Assembly (NCBI GenBank): GCA_009602735.1
Contig: WELA01000232.1
Location: 1 to 64,000, forward strand
Length of the DNA stretch: 64,000 nucleotides
Source: Mesotaenium endlicherianum
Taxonomy: Eukaryota; Streptophyta; Zygnematophyceae; Zygnematales; Mesotaeniaceae
Direction of reading: 5' to 3'
The notes beneath the pieces were generated by a model that had not been told where the DNA came from, did not search any database, and saw nothing but the letters and a program-made list of their open reading frames with translations. Both the position numbers and the translations under genes were made by a program. Positions 47,243 to 55,658 of this stretch are shown here, piece after piece (position 1 is the first letter of the stretch; each line of letters starts with the position of its first letter).

Positions 47243-49252
47243 TTATTTATTACGGGATGCCATAAGTAATGAAGGAAAAGATATTCCAGCCCCATATTGG
47301 TACAGGGGATTTTTTGAATCCATTGGAACATCTTCTTTTTGCATACGAACCGCTTGCATGGACGAAGGCATTTCAAAAGGAAGCTTACCAGTTGGATTGA
47401 ACTTTCCAAAAATTATATCGAACAAAGCTTCGTCCGTTGCCCCAAAGTCTACCAATAAACCCTTGGCGCGGTCAGCTATTTCCGGTATTACTGCAGGCCG
47501 GTCCATAAAAACATCTACAATGGCAGGCTTTTGGGTAATGATACCAAGAATATGTTTCTTCTGCTGTTCCGTAAAGTCGAGCCGCCCTTGGTGATAAAAG
47601 CGCTCCATTACAAATTTCTTTCTTACGTCGAATGGTGTTTGAAGGCGCATGATCACATAGTCCGCATCTTCCACCTTCTTCACCACCACAGCATATTTCG
47701 AAGCAACAATAGGATCAATGTTTTCTACATAAACGCGCGTTTGCCTTGTTAAAGGCATGCTTGGAGTGTTATTCACAACATCGTTCTTCAATAACACAAT
47801 GGATTTACGCTGAGCCAGCTCTCCCTTCTGTACAAACTCAGGCTTACCTACAATTTTATTGACTTTGCTGATATCCACATATGGATCGTCAAACAGGCCT
47901 AGAATAAACTTCTCACGCAATATCCTTTTTACCGATTGATCAATCCTGCTTTCAGAAATCAGGCCTTTTTTAACCAATTCCACTATCAATTCGGGTGTGT
48001 CTTCTCCGCCAAACTGGTCGCAGCCAGATTCAATAAGCCTTTGCACTTTTTCAATCGGAGAGAGATTCTCTACCCCCCAACTCTTGGGCGGATCCAACGG
48101 AATACCGAAGAGTTTATATTGGTTAATAAGGTTCCAATCAGTGCAAATGATCCCATCGTACCGAAGTTTCTCTCGAAGCAATCCCGTAATAATTTCTTTG
48201 TTAAATGCAAAACCAACAGATTGCGATGTGATTCCTTTGGGAATAGCGTAATAGGGCATAATTTCAGCTGTTCCTGCCGGCAATGCTCCCTTGACAAACG
48301 GAAGCAGGTGATAGTCAAATTTTCCGCCTGGATATACTTCTGTCTTCCCGTATGGGAAATGCGAGTCCTCGCCATTTTCGTGAGGACCGCCGCCAGGAAA
48401 ATGTTTTGTCATACAGGCGACGCTGTTTGCCCCCAGATGATCTCCCTGAAAACCGAGTATATAAGCACGTGTCATTGCGGCTGATAGTTCTGCATCTTCG
48501 CCAAACGTATTGGATATTTTGTGCCACCGGGGTTCAGTAGCCAGATCAGCCATTGGGCTTAACGCCAGGCGAATGCCCAATGCCATGTATTCCTGTCTTG
48601 CTATTTCGCCGAATTCTCTGACCAAAACTGTGTCCCTTGTTGCCGCCATACCCAAGCCAAAAGGCCAGTGTGAGAATTCGTTCATAAAAGGACTCATTCC
48701 AGGATAATAAATAGCACCATGCATAGGGTTTGCTGAAATTGTTACTGGAATCCCAAGCCTTGTACGTTCCGCCATTTTCTGAATATTATTGTTCCATTTT
48801 GCTATATTGTATGCAGAGGCTGCAGGATAAATATCGAAATGACTCATTTTTAACCGGACAATATATTCACTGTTACTCTTCAAAAACCATGAAAAAGGAT
48901 CTTTAAGAGTTGGCATTTCAGCAAAAGATCCGTCTTTTGCAATACCGATCTGATTAATAAACATGGCACCGGCTTTCTCCTCTATCGTCATCTGCTTTAG
49001 TAGATCGTTTACCCGTTCATCAACTGCTCTGCGCTTATCCTCATAGGGATCAAGTCTCCCGTTCTTGTTTAAATCACGAAAAATGAAGTCACCAGTATGT
49101 AACGCAGGCGCCTCTTTGTGCAACAATGCCATATTAAAAGAGGAGTCTAAATGCTTTTTTAATACGAAGGCATAAGCCAGTACAACAGATATGCCTATTA
49201 TACCCAAAATACAAAATACTATGGTCTTAAGTATTCGTTTCATGCTAAACAA
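47243..49252 (-). CDS. Glycoside hydrolase family 3, membrane-anchored
   Basis: An N-terminal helix (residues 6-30, ILKTIVFCILGIIGISVVLAYAF) directs this 669-residue protein to the envelope. The GH3 barrel follows: NGRLDPYEDKRRAVDERVNDLLKQM at the start, CMTKHFPGGGPHENGEDSHF, and GIICTDWN with the nucleophile Asp372. The C-terminal alpha/beta sandwich is also present. GH3 enzymes remove beta-glucose, xylose or GlcNAc. It is the second gene of the operon, so release of a protective sugar outside the cytoplasm is one idea; general glycan degradation is the other. Confidence 0.85.
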   Translation of the reverse strand: MFSMKRILKTIVFCILGIIGISVVLAYAFVLKKHLDSSFNMALLHKEAPALHTGDFIFRDLNKNGRLDPYEDKRRAVDERVNDLLKQMTIEEKAGAMFINQIGIAKDGSFAEMPTLKDPFSWFLKSNSEYIVRLKMSHFDIYPAASAYNIAKWNNNIQKMAERTRLGIPVTISANPMHGAIYYPGMSPFMNEFSHWPFGLGMAATRDTVLVREFGEIARQEYMALGIRLALSPMADLATEPRWHKISNTFGEDAELSAAMTRAYILGFQGDHLGANSVACMTKHFPGGGPHENGEDSHFPYGKTEVYPGGKFDYHLLPFVKGALPAGTAEIMPYYAIPKGITSQSVGFAFNKEIITGLLREKLRYDGIICTDWNLINQYKLFGIPLDPPKSWGVENLSPIEKVQRLIESGCDQFGGEDTPELIVELVKKGLISESRIDQSVKRILREKFILGLFDDPYVDISKVNKIVGKPEFVQKGELAQRKSIVLLKNDVVNNTPSMPLTRQTRVYVENIDPIVASKYAVVVKKVEDADYVIMRLQTPFDVRKKFVMERFYHQGRLDFTEQQKKHILGIITQKPAIVDVFMDRPAVIPEIADRAKGLLVDFGATDEALFDIIFGKFNPTGKLPFEMPSSMQAVRMQKEDVPMDSKNPLYQYGAGISFPSLLMASRNK

Positions 49253-49330
49253 TTTATTGAGTAGTTATTTATACAATACAAGCGTTTATAGGATTCATAA
49301 AAGTCAAAGACCCAGAGCAACCAGCTAGTG

Positions 49331-49837
49331 TTAGGTAAGAATTAGTGAAATAGACGGGATATCAGCAAATATTACCCTATTCAATAGATTCACTCTTACG
49401 CAGACCACCTTTCTATTACTAACTTTATGTATTTCACCCTTTAATCCGCATAAAGGGCCATTAGCAATAGTAATCTTCTGACCTAAAGAAAGTGTGCCGC
49501 TAAAAATACTGAGGTTGCTTCCATTACATGTGATCAAGCGAATATTATTAATAACATTTTCTGAAATGGTCGCAAATTCATTACCAAATTTGACGAACAT
49601 ACATACTCCTTCTATACTCTTTACTCTGTAGAAAGTAGCAATGTCCTCGATAAGTACAAAGATGTACGAAGGGAAAAGTGGCCTGTCGGTGATTTTTTTT
49701 CGATCGTGCCATTGACACACCACTTTCTCTTTAGGCAGCAAATACGCGGTTCCCTCTTCACTTAACTGATTAGCTACTTTATTTTCTTGTTTCGCCTTAG
49801 TGTAAATAACGTACCAGGCCGGAATGAATTTTTTCAT
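49331..49837 (-). CDS. NusG-paralogue antiterminator (UpxY/LoaP/TaA-like)
   Basis: The 168-residue protein has the NGN domain (WYVIYTKAKQENKVANQLSEEGTAYLLPKEKV, RPLFPSYIFVLI) and a KOW domain (GQKITIANGPLCGLKGEIHKV). UpxY proteins start capsule operons in Bacteroides; LoaP and TaA act at antibiotic operons, including trans-AT polyketide operons. Here it is the first gene of a 42-kb run of same-strand genes, 78 bases before the GH3 gene. The natural role is processive antitermination of the cluster. The basic housekeeping NusG would be longer and sit beside rplK, which it does not. Confidence 0.85.
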   Translation of the reverse strand: MKKFIPAWYVIYTKAKQENKVANQLSEEGTAYLLPKEKVVCQWHDRKKITDRPLFPSYIFVLIEDIATFYRVKSIEGVCMFVKFGNEFATISENVINNIRLITCNGSNLSIFSGTLSLGQKITIANGPLCGLKGEIHKVSNRKVVCVRVNLLNRVIFADIPSISLILT

Positions 49838-50584
49838 TACATTAAGGTTTGGCTAGGGAAAAATTCCAGTACGCATAGCTGTCGCTACAGTTACTAACAA
49901 TACTTGTACACTGTGTTTATTTGTGGAAAGAGTCAGAAACTGATACAGCACATATAACTGTCACTGCAGCTATTAATAACATTTGCTACAATGTACCTTT
50001 TTAAAAGGGGGGAGTTGATACAGCACGTATAGCTATCGCTACAGCTACTAACAATACTTGCTTGCTGTGTTTAGATCGTAGCTAACAGGGTTCTTTATAA
50101 AGGATTTGGATTTATTCGCCGCAACAAAGAATATACGGACAGGAAATACAATAATGTATTATTTAAATAATATATATCTATTCCTACGATTCAAAATATT
50201 CAACACGCTATTAAAGCTTTCTTTCAATCTTTTTAAATGTCTCTTTTATTGAATGTTTTATTCGGTAATACACACTCTTCAATCTACTTCCTTTTAATCT
50301 TCGCTTTCTTACGCATTGAAAAACAGCTATGATTTAAAGGCTTGTAATGATAATCCAAATTTAAAGAGATTAGCTGTTAAAAAAACTCAAGAGGGTGGAT
50401 TATCACCCTCACGTAAGAAAAATAAAAATTGGCAACTCACTTAAAGAATTATTTTTTAACTTGTAATACGGCTTGAGTAAGTCATAATTTGCCTGACCGA
50501 ATCAAGTTCCCCCACACAAAGTCTATCTAATGTTAATGCACACCTTTCTTTTGAAGAGGAGGGGGAAAAATTGTATTTGAGAGG
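49838..50584. promoter_or_regulatory. Divergent control region of the cluster, with three direct repeats
   Basis: No gene is supported in these 747 bases between the antiterminator gene and the response regulator, which point away from each other. Three imperfect copies of a unit about 50 bases long lie at 49868-49919, 49942-49995 and 50016-50073. Their shared core reads GATACAGCAC, then a short dyad, then TACTAACAATACTTG and TGTGTTTA. Most of the rest (50100-50560) is A/T-rich without repeats I can define. Promoters for both directions must lie here, but I cannot place them with confidence. Confidence 0.6.
49868..50073. repeat. Three direct repeats with a central dyad
   Basis: The dyad cores are AGCTGT-CGCT-ACAGTT (49877-49892), AACTGT-CACT-GCAGCT (49956-49971) and AGCTAT-CGCT-ACAGCT (50031-50046), spaced about 75-79 bases. 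Each keeps a 4-6 bp stem around a four-base loop with one or two changes. They are in the likely leader of the antiterminator gene. An operator array or an RNA recruitment site are both possible. Confidence 0.6.
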
Positions 50585-51226
50585 ATGGTAAAGTTGGCAA
50601 TTTGTGACGATCACATGTTATTCAACGATGGGCTAGCAAAGATAGTTCAGGAAATAGAAAATTGCCAAGTAATTAGTACAGCATTCCAAGGAGCTGAATT
50701 AATCGAAAAAATAAGAAATAAGAAGATACCGGATATTGTCCTACTTGATATCCACATGCCGCCTGGTATCAATGGTTATCAAGTAGTAAAATACTGCAAG
50801 GAACATTTCCCATCCATCAAATTTATAGCTCTTACATTTTTTATCGATTCCGAAGCAATATTGGGAATGATAAAGGTTGGCGCTAATGGCTTTATTTCAA
50901 AAGGTGCTTCGAAAGAGATTCTAATCAAAGCCATAAGCGAAGTTTCAAGAGGAAATTTTTTCTTGGACCCTAACATTGATAAAAGCCTTTTACCTGCGTC
51001 TTTGTCATCAGATTCGCAAAAACATGGTATCGATTCCTTAACTCATCGCGAATTAGACCTAGTCAAGTTAATGTGTACCGACAAACCATACAAACAAATC
51101 GCGAATGAATTAAAAATTTCACCAAATACTGTTGAAAATATTCGTATCAGAATTTTTAAAAAAATAGGAGCAAAAACCAGAACGGAGGCTGCTCTGTTTT
51201 TTTCTAAAACCGGGCTTCTGGGTTGA
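50585..51226 (+). CDS. LuxR/NarL-type response regulator (orphan)
   Basis: The receiver domain (residues 1-120) keeps the acidic pair (AICDDH), the phosphate-accepting Asp in DIVLLDIHMPP, the Thr in IALTFF and the Lys in GFISKGAS. The C-terminal LuxR helix-turn-helix is LTHRELDLVKLMCTDKPYKQIANELKISPNTVENIRIRIFKKIGAKTR. No kinase gene adjoins it. It is transcribed away from the cluster from a shared 747-base control region, so it is the best candidate for the cluster's switch, perhaps through the three repeats there. Confidence 0.85.
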   Translation: MVKLAICDDHMLFNDGLAKIVQEIENCQVISTAFQGAELIEKIRNKKIPDIVLLDIHMPPGINGYQVVKYCKEHFPSIKFIALTFFIDSEAILGMIKVGANGFISKGASKEILIKAISEVSRGNFFLDPNIDKSLLPASLSSDSQKHGIDSLTHRELDLVKLMCTDKPYKQIANELKISPNTVENIRIRIFKKIGAKTRTEAALFFSKTGLLG

Positions 51227-51282
51227 CCCTTAAAGCGGCCTGTCGTTAATTAAGAATTGTCAACGATATCTGCTGTATTGAA

Positions 51283-51537
51283 TTATATCACCTTTCCGCT
51301 ATTACGGATGATATATGCCGCATCAATCAGCTTTTCCATTCTTTCATACAAATCCGTAATCATTGCTTTTTCTTCCATTTCAAGTGATGTACTAAAATTT
51401 TTGCAGAATGTACTTTTAATCCATACCCACAACAGCTCTTTTATCTTTGAGTGAGGATATGAACAAAAAAAGTCTGATAGAACTATATAGGGGTTCTGAA
51501 TCTCTTCTTCGGACAACTTGTATTTATAAGCGTTCAT
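51283..51537 (-). CDS. Small hypothetical protein (84 aa), family with paralogues here
   Basis: I do not know a family name. The protein reads YKLSEEEIQNPYIVLSDFF, then KIKELLWVWIKSTF, then YERMEKLIDAAYII, all helical. The same pattern occurs at 62423-62683 (LSPEECADPAIVISELF, YEHLEQLVEAAHIL), and a decayed copy lies at 52210-52377. It is divergent from the XRE gene at 51721, separated by 183 bases that contain the dyad at 51664-51688. A role tied to the mobile element is likely because one paralogue sits beside its transfer genes. Confidence 0.7.
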   Translation of the reverse strand: MNAYKYKLSEEEIQNPYIVLSDFFCSYPHSKIKELLWVWIKSTFCKNFSTSLEMEEKAMITDLYERMEKLIDAAYIIRNSGKVI

Positions 51538-51663
51538 TGTGATTGACTTTTTTGGTTGACAAACCTATTGAAGGGAAGCCAACAAAGATCAGGTATAAAT
51601 ACCTGATCTTTGTATCATGCCGTAATTTGTTATTTTCCGTTGTATTCGTAAAAAATTACCCGC

Positions 51664-51688
51664 AAGTGATTGATCGGAACAATCACTT
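51664..51688. promoter_or_regulatory. Operator-like dyad, copy 1
   Basis: AAGTGATTG-ATCGGAA-CAATCACTT is a perfect inverted repeat with 9-base arms, 32 bases before the XRE ATG at 51721. It recurs at 52503-52527 before the second XRE copy with both arms unchanged, which supports a bound site. Confidence 0.65.
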
Positions 51689-51720
51689 GACCTACATTGG
51701 TCCGGCATAAACAAAGAAAA

Positions 51721-51951
51721 ATGGAAAAAGATAAAATTGACCTTTATGTAATCGAGAAAGTCAAAAAGAGAAGACTCAAAATGGGTATATCCCAAGCAGG
51801 CCTAGCCGATGCGTTGGGCATGTCAGTCGGTTTTATAGGGAAAATTGAATGCTCCAACTACCCTACCCATTACAACCTCAAGCATCTGAACGACATCGCA
51901 AAAGTGCTGAAATGCAGTCCACAGGATTTCTTCTCCAAGAAACCGTTATGA
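51721..51951 (+). CDS. XRE-family HTH regulator (76 aa), copy 1
   Basis: The start at 51721 (MEKDKIDLYVIEKVKKRRL) is chosen because the duplicate at 52560 begins identically and conservation falls before it. The HTH is ISQAGLADALGMSVGFIGKIE, followed by LNDIAKVLKCSPQDFFSKKPL. It is a relative of the XRE protein at 2464-2706. The 9-base-arm dyad 32 bases upstream is the likely binding site and also lies between it and the divergent small gene, so it probably controls both. Confidence 0.85.
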   Translation: MEKDKIDLYVIEKVKKRRLKMGISQAGLADALGMSVGFIGKIECSNYPTHYNLKHLNDIAKVLKCSPQDFFSKKPL

Positions 51952-52209
51952 CTTGGCGGATCTAAAGCCGGCACCACCAACATATCTTAGAAAACTCTAA
52001 ATAACCGTGAGAAGAATTGTCAGGCAATGCTGTAAATGCCGGCATCACCTGAGGGGTATAAGACCAAGCATGTACGGATGATTTTAGGGTGCTCTATAAA
52101 TAAGCTTGTTTTGTAAGCACCCCGATTCTCGAATAGTTTTTCTGTGAAGAATATAATTGATGTACTCGATTTTGTACCTTACCTGCATAATCCGATTGCT
52201 TTGACCACT

Positions 52210-52377
52210 CTATTCCGATTCTAACGATGTATTGAAATTTCCGCAGAATGTACTTTTCGTCCACTCCCTTAACAGCTCCTTTATCTTTGAGTGAGGAAAC
52301 GAACAAAACAGGTCTGAAAGAACGAGATGGGAGTTCTGAATTTCTTCTGTTGACAGGTTGTATTTACCAGCGTTCAT
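52210..52377 (-). pseudogene. Decayed second copy of the small hypothetical gene
   Basis: From the ATG at 52377 it reads NAGKYNLSTEEIQNSHLVLS, then DLFCSFPHSKIKELLREW, then KSTFCGNFNTSLE, clearly the duplicate of 51283-51537. The resemblance ends near 52222, and the frame stops at 52210, so the last 30 residues are gone. Its offset from copy 1 is 840 bases. Confidence 0.75.
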
Positions 52378-52502
52378 TGTGATTGACATTTTAGCTGACA
52401 AATATATTCAAAGAGAAGCCACCCAAGATTAGGTATAAATACCTGGTTTTACATCATGCCGTCATTTGTTGTTTTCCATCATATTCTTAAAAGCTTACCC
52501 AC

Positions 52503-52527
52503 AAGTGATTGATTGGAACAATCACTT
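52503..52527. promoter_or_regulatory. Operator-like dyad, copy 2
   Basis: AAGTGATTG-ATTGGAA-CAATCACTT repeats the dyad at 51664-51688 with unchanged 9-base arms and one changed spacer base, 32 bases before the XRE fragment start. It may still bind the intact regulator of copy 1. Confidence 0.6.
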
Positions 52528-52559
52528 GACCTACATTAGTCTGGCATAAACAAAGAAAA

Positions 52560-52715
52560 ATGGAAAAAGACAAAATTGATCTTTATGTAATCGAGAAAGT
52601 CAAAAAGAGAAGGCTCGAAATGGGTATATCCCAAGCGGGTCTGGCCGATGCATTGGGCATGTCAGTCGGTTTTATTGGGAAAATCGAAAGCCCCAACTAC
52701 CCTACTCATTACTGA
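52560..52715 (+). pseudogene. XRE regulator copy 2, truncated
   Basis: It is nearly identical to the XRE gene at 51721 over the first 51 codons (MEKDKIDLYVIEKVKKRRLE, GFIGKIESPNYPTHY). At 52713 the resemblance ends abruptly and a TGA follows, where unrelated sequence from a TonB-receptor tail begins. Only the first two-thirds of the HTH protein remains. Confidence 0.8.
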
Positions 52716-53265
52716 CACTCAATCAAGTTGGGTAATTACTAGCCCTAGAAATTTTATCGACTTTTCCAAATATGGCTTATCTCTTGAATTCAAGTATTCT
52801 AAATTAAAATGGGTGGATCATTATAGTGGAATCTTCTTGTACAATTCGTATATTCAGTCCCACTTTCCATTAGTGGAAAATACCAACAAGTGGGGTAGTT
52901 ACTTATCGTCAAATAATACATTCTTCCTTAAATATGACAAAACGATTGCTTCAATTCTTAACGTTTGGTACCAATTGCCAGAATTAACGCAGATGGGCAT
53001 AACAAGTTCATATTATAAAATGGATATTGGGGCGTCTTTATCTGTTCCAAAAAAAAATATGCAAATCACCCTTGTTTTGAACGATGCCTTCCGAAGCAGC
53101 GCAAATTCAATCAGTACCATTGTCGCCGGAATTAAGCAGACATACTATACTTTTCAATTAAATCGATTTTTACAACTGTCAGTGAAATATCATTTAGGAG
53201 GGAAATCGAGGCCTAAACTCGATGATAGAAAAAATATTAGCGAAGAAAAAGAAAGAGTCAAATGA
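52713..53265 (+). pseudogene. C-terminal fragment of a TonB-dependent receptor beta barrel
   Basis: The frame reads as barrel strands: SPRNFIDFSKYGLSLEFKYS, KWGSYLSSNNTFFLKYDKTI, YYKMDIGASLSVPKKNMQIT and TYYTFQLNRFLQLSVKYHLG, ending with a polar tail. This is the last 180 or so residues of an OMP_b-brl_3-type receptor, similar in kind to the one at 9483-11906. The front was lost where it joins the truncated XRE copy at about 52713. There is no signal peptide, so no export is expected. Confidence 0.75.
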
Positions 53266-53395
53266 CATCAATAGTATACTCAAAAAAGTATTTAGCTCAT
53301 CCTATGACTCATCTCTCCTTTATCAATGAATACCCATCCAATCTTTTAAAATTTATTCCATTCTAATTACCGACATTACACAAATATTTGCGCCA

Positions 53396-54622
53396 ATGAA
53401 AAATGAAATTATTAAAAGGTCTGTCGTACGATATATTAATTCAGAAAATCGAGAAATTAAATTCAACAACGGTAAAGGATGTTATGTATACACTGACCAT
53501 GGGCAAAAATATTCAGATTTTGTGCTAGGTTATGGGCCGGTGGTGCTAGGACACTCGAATGAACAATTCAATGAAAGAATTTTAACATTGCTCCCCGAAG
53601 GAATTCATTTTCCGGGATTCAGTGTTCATCATGATGCATACCTTAAAGCGTTGTTTCATAATATGAAGGTAACAGACGACTTATTGACAATTTTTATGAA
53701 GACGTCTTCAGAGTCTAATACAGGGGCAATGCGTATCGCCGCTGAAGCGACTAAACGAAAAGGAGTCATTAGATGTGGTTTCACTGGATGGCACGATGCT
53801 CAATATGCCAGTTCAGTTCCTTGGCATTTTCCACCCGCATTCAGAAATACTGTTAGAAACATCGGGAACATGAGAGGCATCAGTAACGAAGAAGAGGTTT
53901 TTAACTGGGATACCTTGCAGACTACCCAACTTGAAGAACTGCTGAAATTGAAAAGTCATCAGATTTCTTCTCTGATCTTTGATTCGTATCAATTGTCTTT
54001 TATTACTGAAGACGATTTAAGACAGGCAATCTGCCTTTGCCGCAAATACGATATTCTAATCATTTTAGACGAAACTAAGTCTGCAGGTCGAGTAGGACCT
54101 CTTGGTTGTTTAGGTCAGGAAACTGAACTATGGGACATGCTAGTGACTGGAAAGGCAATTGCCAACGGCGCGCCGTTAAGTTTGCTGATAGTAAAAGAGC
54201 ATCTACGCGAGGCCACCATAAAAGCGCAAGTTGGTGGCACGCATTCGAAGGAAGTTATGTCAATATACTGTGCATTAACCACCTTGGAAATAATGAATGA
54301 ATCTAACGGATATGCGACGCTCAGAACCATTGGCGAAAGGACCTCAACAATATTTAATGAAATTGTGCATGAGTGTGGGTTGAACGAGCTTATAAAAATG
54401 TCTCCCATCCTGGGGGGAGCTTTAGTTGATATCACATTAGCCGATAGGTTATACAATAACCCTCAAACATTGAAATTGCTTCAAACATTTTTTTTAGATA
54501 ATTCTATCTTGCTTCTGGTTGGTCATCCTTCTTTCATCTCCTTAGCGCATAGCGGAATGGATTGGAACGAATGGCGTTCGCAGATATTCAAATCCTTAGC
54601 TAAATGGAAAAAAGTGCTTTGA
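53396..54622 (+). CDS. Class III aminotransferase, glutamate-1-semialdehyde aminomutase-like
   Basis: The 408-residue protein has the fold-type I plan of GSA aminomutase: DFVLGYGPVVLGHSNEQFNE, KTSSESNTGAMRIAAEATKRK, LIILDETKSAGRVGP with Asp225, and the PLP Lys253 in VTGKAIANGAPLSLL. Divergence from housekeeping HemL is clear and no haem genes adjoin. Similar enzymes in secondary metabolism make amino ketones or move amino groups along a chain. It is on the other side of the control region from the cluster, between relics, so membership of the cluster is uncertain. Confidence 0.75.
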   Translation: MKNEIIKRSVVRYINSENREIKFNNGKGCYVYTDHGQKYSDFVLGYGPVVLGHSNEQFNERILTLLPEGIHFPGFSVHHDAYLKALFHNMKVTDDLLTIFMKTSSESNTGAMRIAAEATKRKGVIRCGFTGWHDAQYASSVPWHFPPAFRNTVRNIGNMRGISNEEEVFNWDTLQTTQLEELLKLKSHQISSLIFDSYQLSFITEDDLRQAICLCRKYDILIILDETKSAGRVGPLGCLGQETELWDMLVTGKAIANGAPLSLLIVKEHLREATIKAQVGGTHSKEVMSIYCALTTLEIMNESNGYATLRTIGERTSTIFNEIVHECGLNELIKMSPILGGALVDITLADRLYNNPQTLKLLQTFFLDNSILLLVGHPSFISLAHSGMDWNEWRSQIFKSLAKWKKVL

Positions 54623-54819
54623 AAATGATTAAGCAATGCTATGGCATTCAACGAAATATCGACGAGAACGCTGATGGATTTCGGTGTAATTTCATAAAAA
54701 ACTGATCAACTATAATACAATTCGTGCGAAAGTGTCGGTGTAAATCGTCAGCAAAATCTGGACTGAAAGTTATCTAAATTTATGGACAGTTTCCATTGTT
54801 AACCTTAAACCCAAGAAGT

Positions 54820-55173
54820 ATGGAAACGAATCAAAAACAGTCCACAGAGAACTTCATCAAGGAGGTACGTCGTAAAACCCGTAGGCAGTTTACCTCCGAA
54901 CAAAAGATCCTGATTGTAATGGAAGCTATGCGTGGAGAATTATCTACGGCCGCCATTTGCCGCAAGTATGGCATTAACAACAACCTGTTCTACAAATGGA
55001 ACAAGGAGTTCATGGAAGCCGGCAAGAAACGCTTACACGGGGACAGCGAACGTCAGGCGACTACCGATGAAGTAACAGAATTACGTAAGGAAAACCAACG
55101 GCTTAAAGAGATGGTGGCCGATCTGATGCTGAAGTATGATTTTGTAAAAAAAAGCTTGTCCATGCTGGAATAA
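54820..55173 (+). CDS. IS3-type transposase OrfA
   Basis: Starting at METNQKQSTENF, the 118-residue protein has the HTH_Tnp_1 pattern (RRQFTSEQKILIVMEAMRGE, STAAICRKYGINNNLFYKWNKEF) and a leucine-zipper-like C terminus (VTELRKENQRLKEMVADLML). This is the DNA-binding partner of IS3-type OrfB. The frame is complete, but OrfB after it is cut. Confidence 0.85.
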   Translation: METNQKQSTENFIKEVRRKTRRQFTSEQKILIVMEAMRGELSTAAICRKYGINNNLFYKWNKEFMEAGKKRLHGDSERQATTDEVTELRKENQRLKEMVADLMLKYDFVKKSLSMLE

Positions 55174-55193
55174 GCGACAAATACCAAAAGCAT

Positions 55194-55658
55194 ATGCGAC
55201 TGAATCCATCGGAAAAACTGGAGATCATCCATCTGGTAGAAGGGTCTGATCTTAGCGTAAACAGAACGCTGCGGCAGCTGGGGATTAATAAGAGTACCTT
55301 TTACAACTGGTACCACCTCTATGAACAAAAAGGCCCGGAAGGATTGTATCCCCTGCCAGCCAGTACCCGTCAGCAATGGAACAGTATCCCGCAGCAGCAA
55401 AAGAACCTGGTGGTGGAACTGGCTTTGGAATATCCTGAACTGTCTCCAAGAGAACTGGCCTGCAGGCTCTGCGATGCCCAGCAGCTATTTATCTCTGAGA
55501 GTAGTGTTTACCGCATACTCAAAGCCAAGGGGCTGGTTACCACACCTAATCATATCCTGATGGCGGCAGGCAATGAGTTTGACCAGAAAACGATGTTTGT
55601 TCATCAGATGTGGCAGACCGACTTTACATATTTTAAGATCCTGGGATGGGGTTGGTAG
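55194..55658 (+). pseudogene. IS3-type transposase OrfB, truncated
   Basis: The start (MRLNPSEKLEIIHLVEGSDL) and the HTH region (TLRQLGINKSTFYNWYHLYEQKGPEGL, ISESSVYRILKAKGLV) are present, then MWQTDFTYFKILGWGW, which holds the first catalytic Asp (QTDF). The remainder of the integrase core, with the second Asp and the Glu, is missing because the gene runs into foreign DNA at about 55658. Confidence 0.85.

Larger units (their letters stand above)
54720..55658 (+). mobile_element. IS3-type element, cut at its right end
   Basis: It holds orfA and the first third of orfB, then breaks within the orfB coding region at about 55658, where unrelated sequence begins. The left end is placed only roughly, near 54720; no second inverted repeat exists to confirm it. 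It cannot move by itself. Confidence 0.7.

Noticed and set aside
49868-50073. CRISPR array
   Set aside because: Only three diverged units with unequal spacing and no cas genes.
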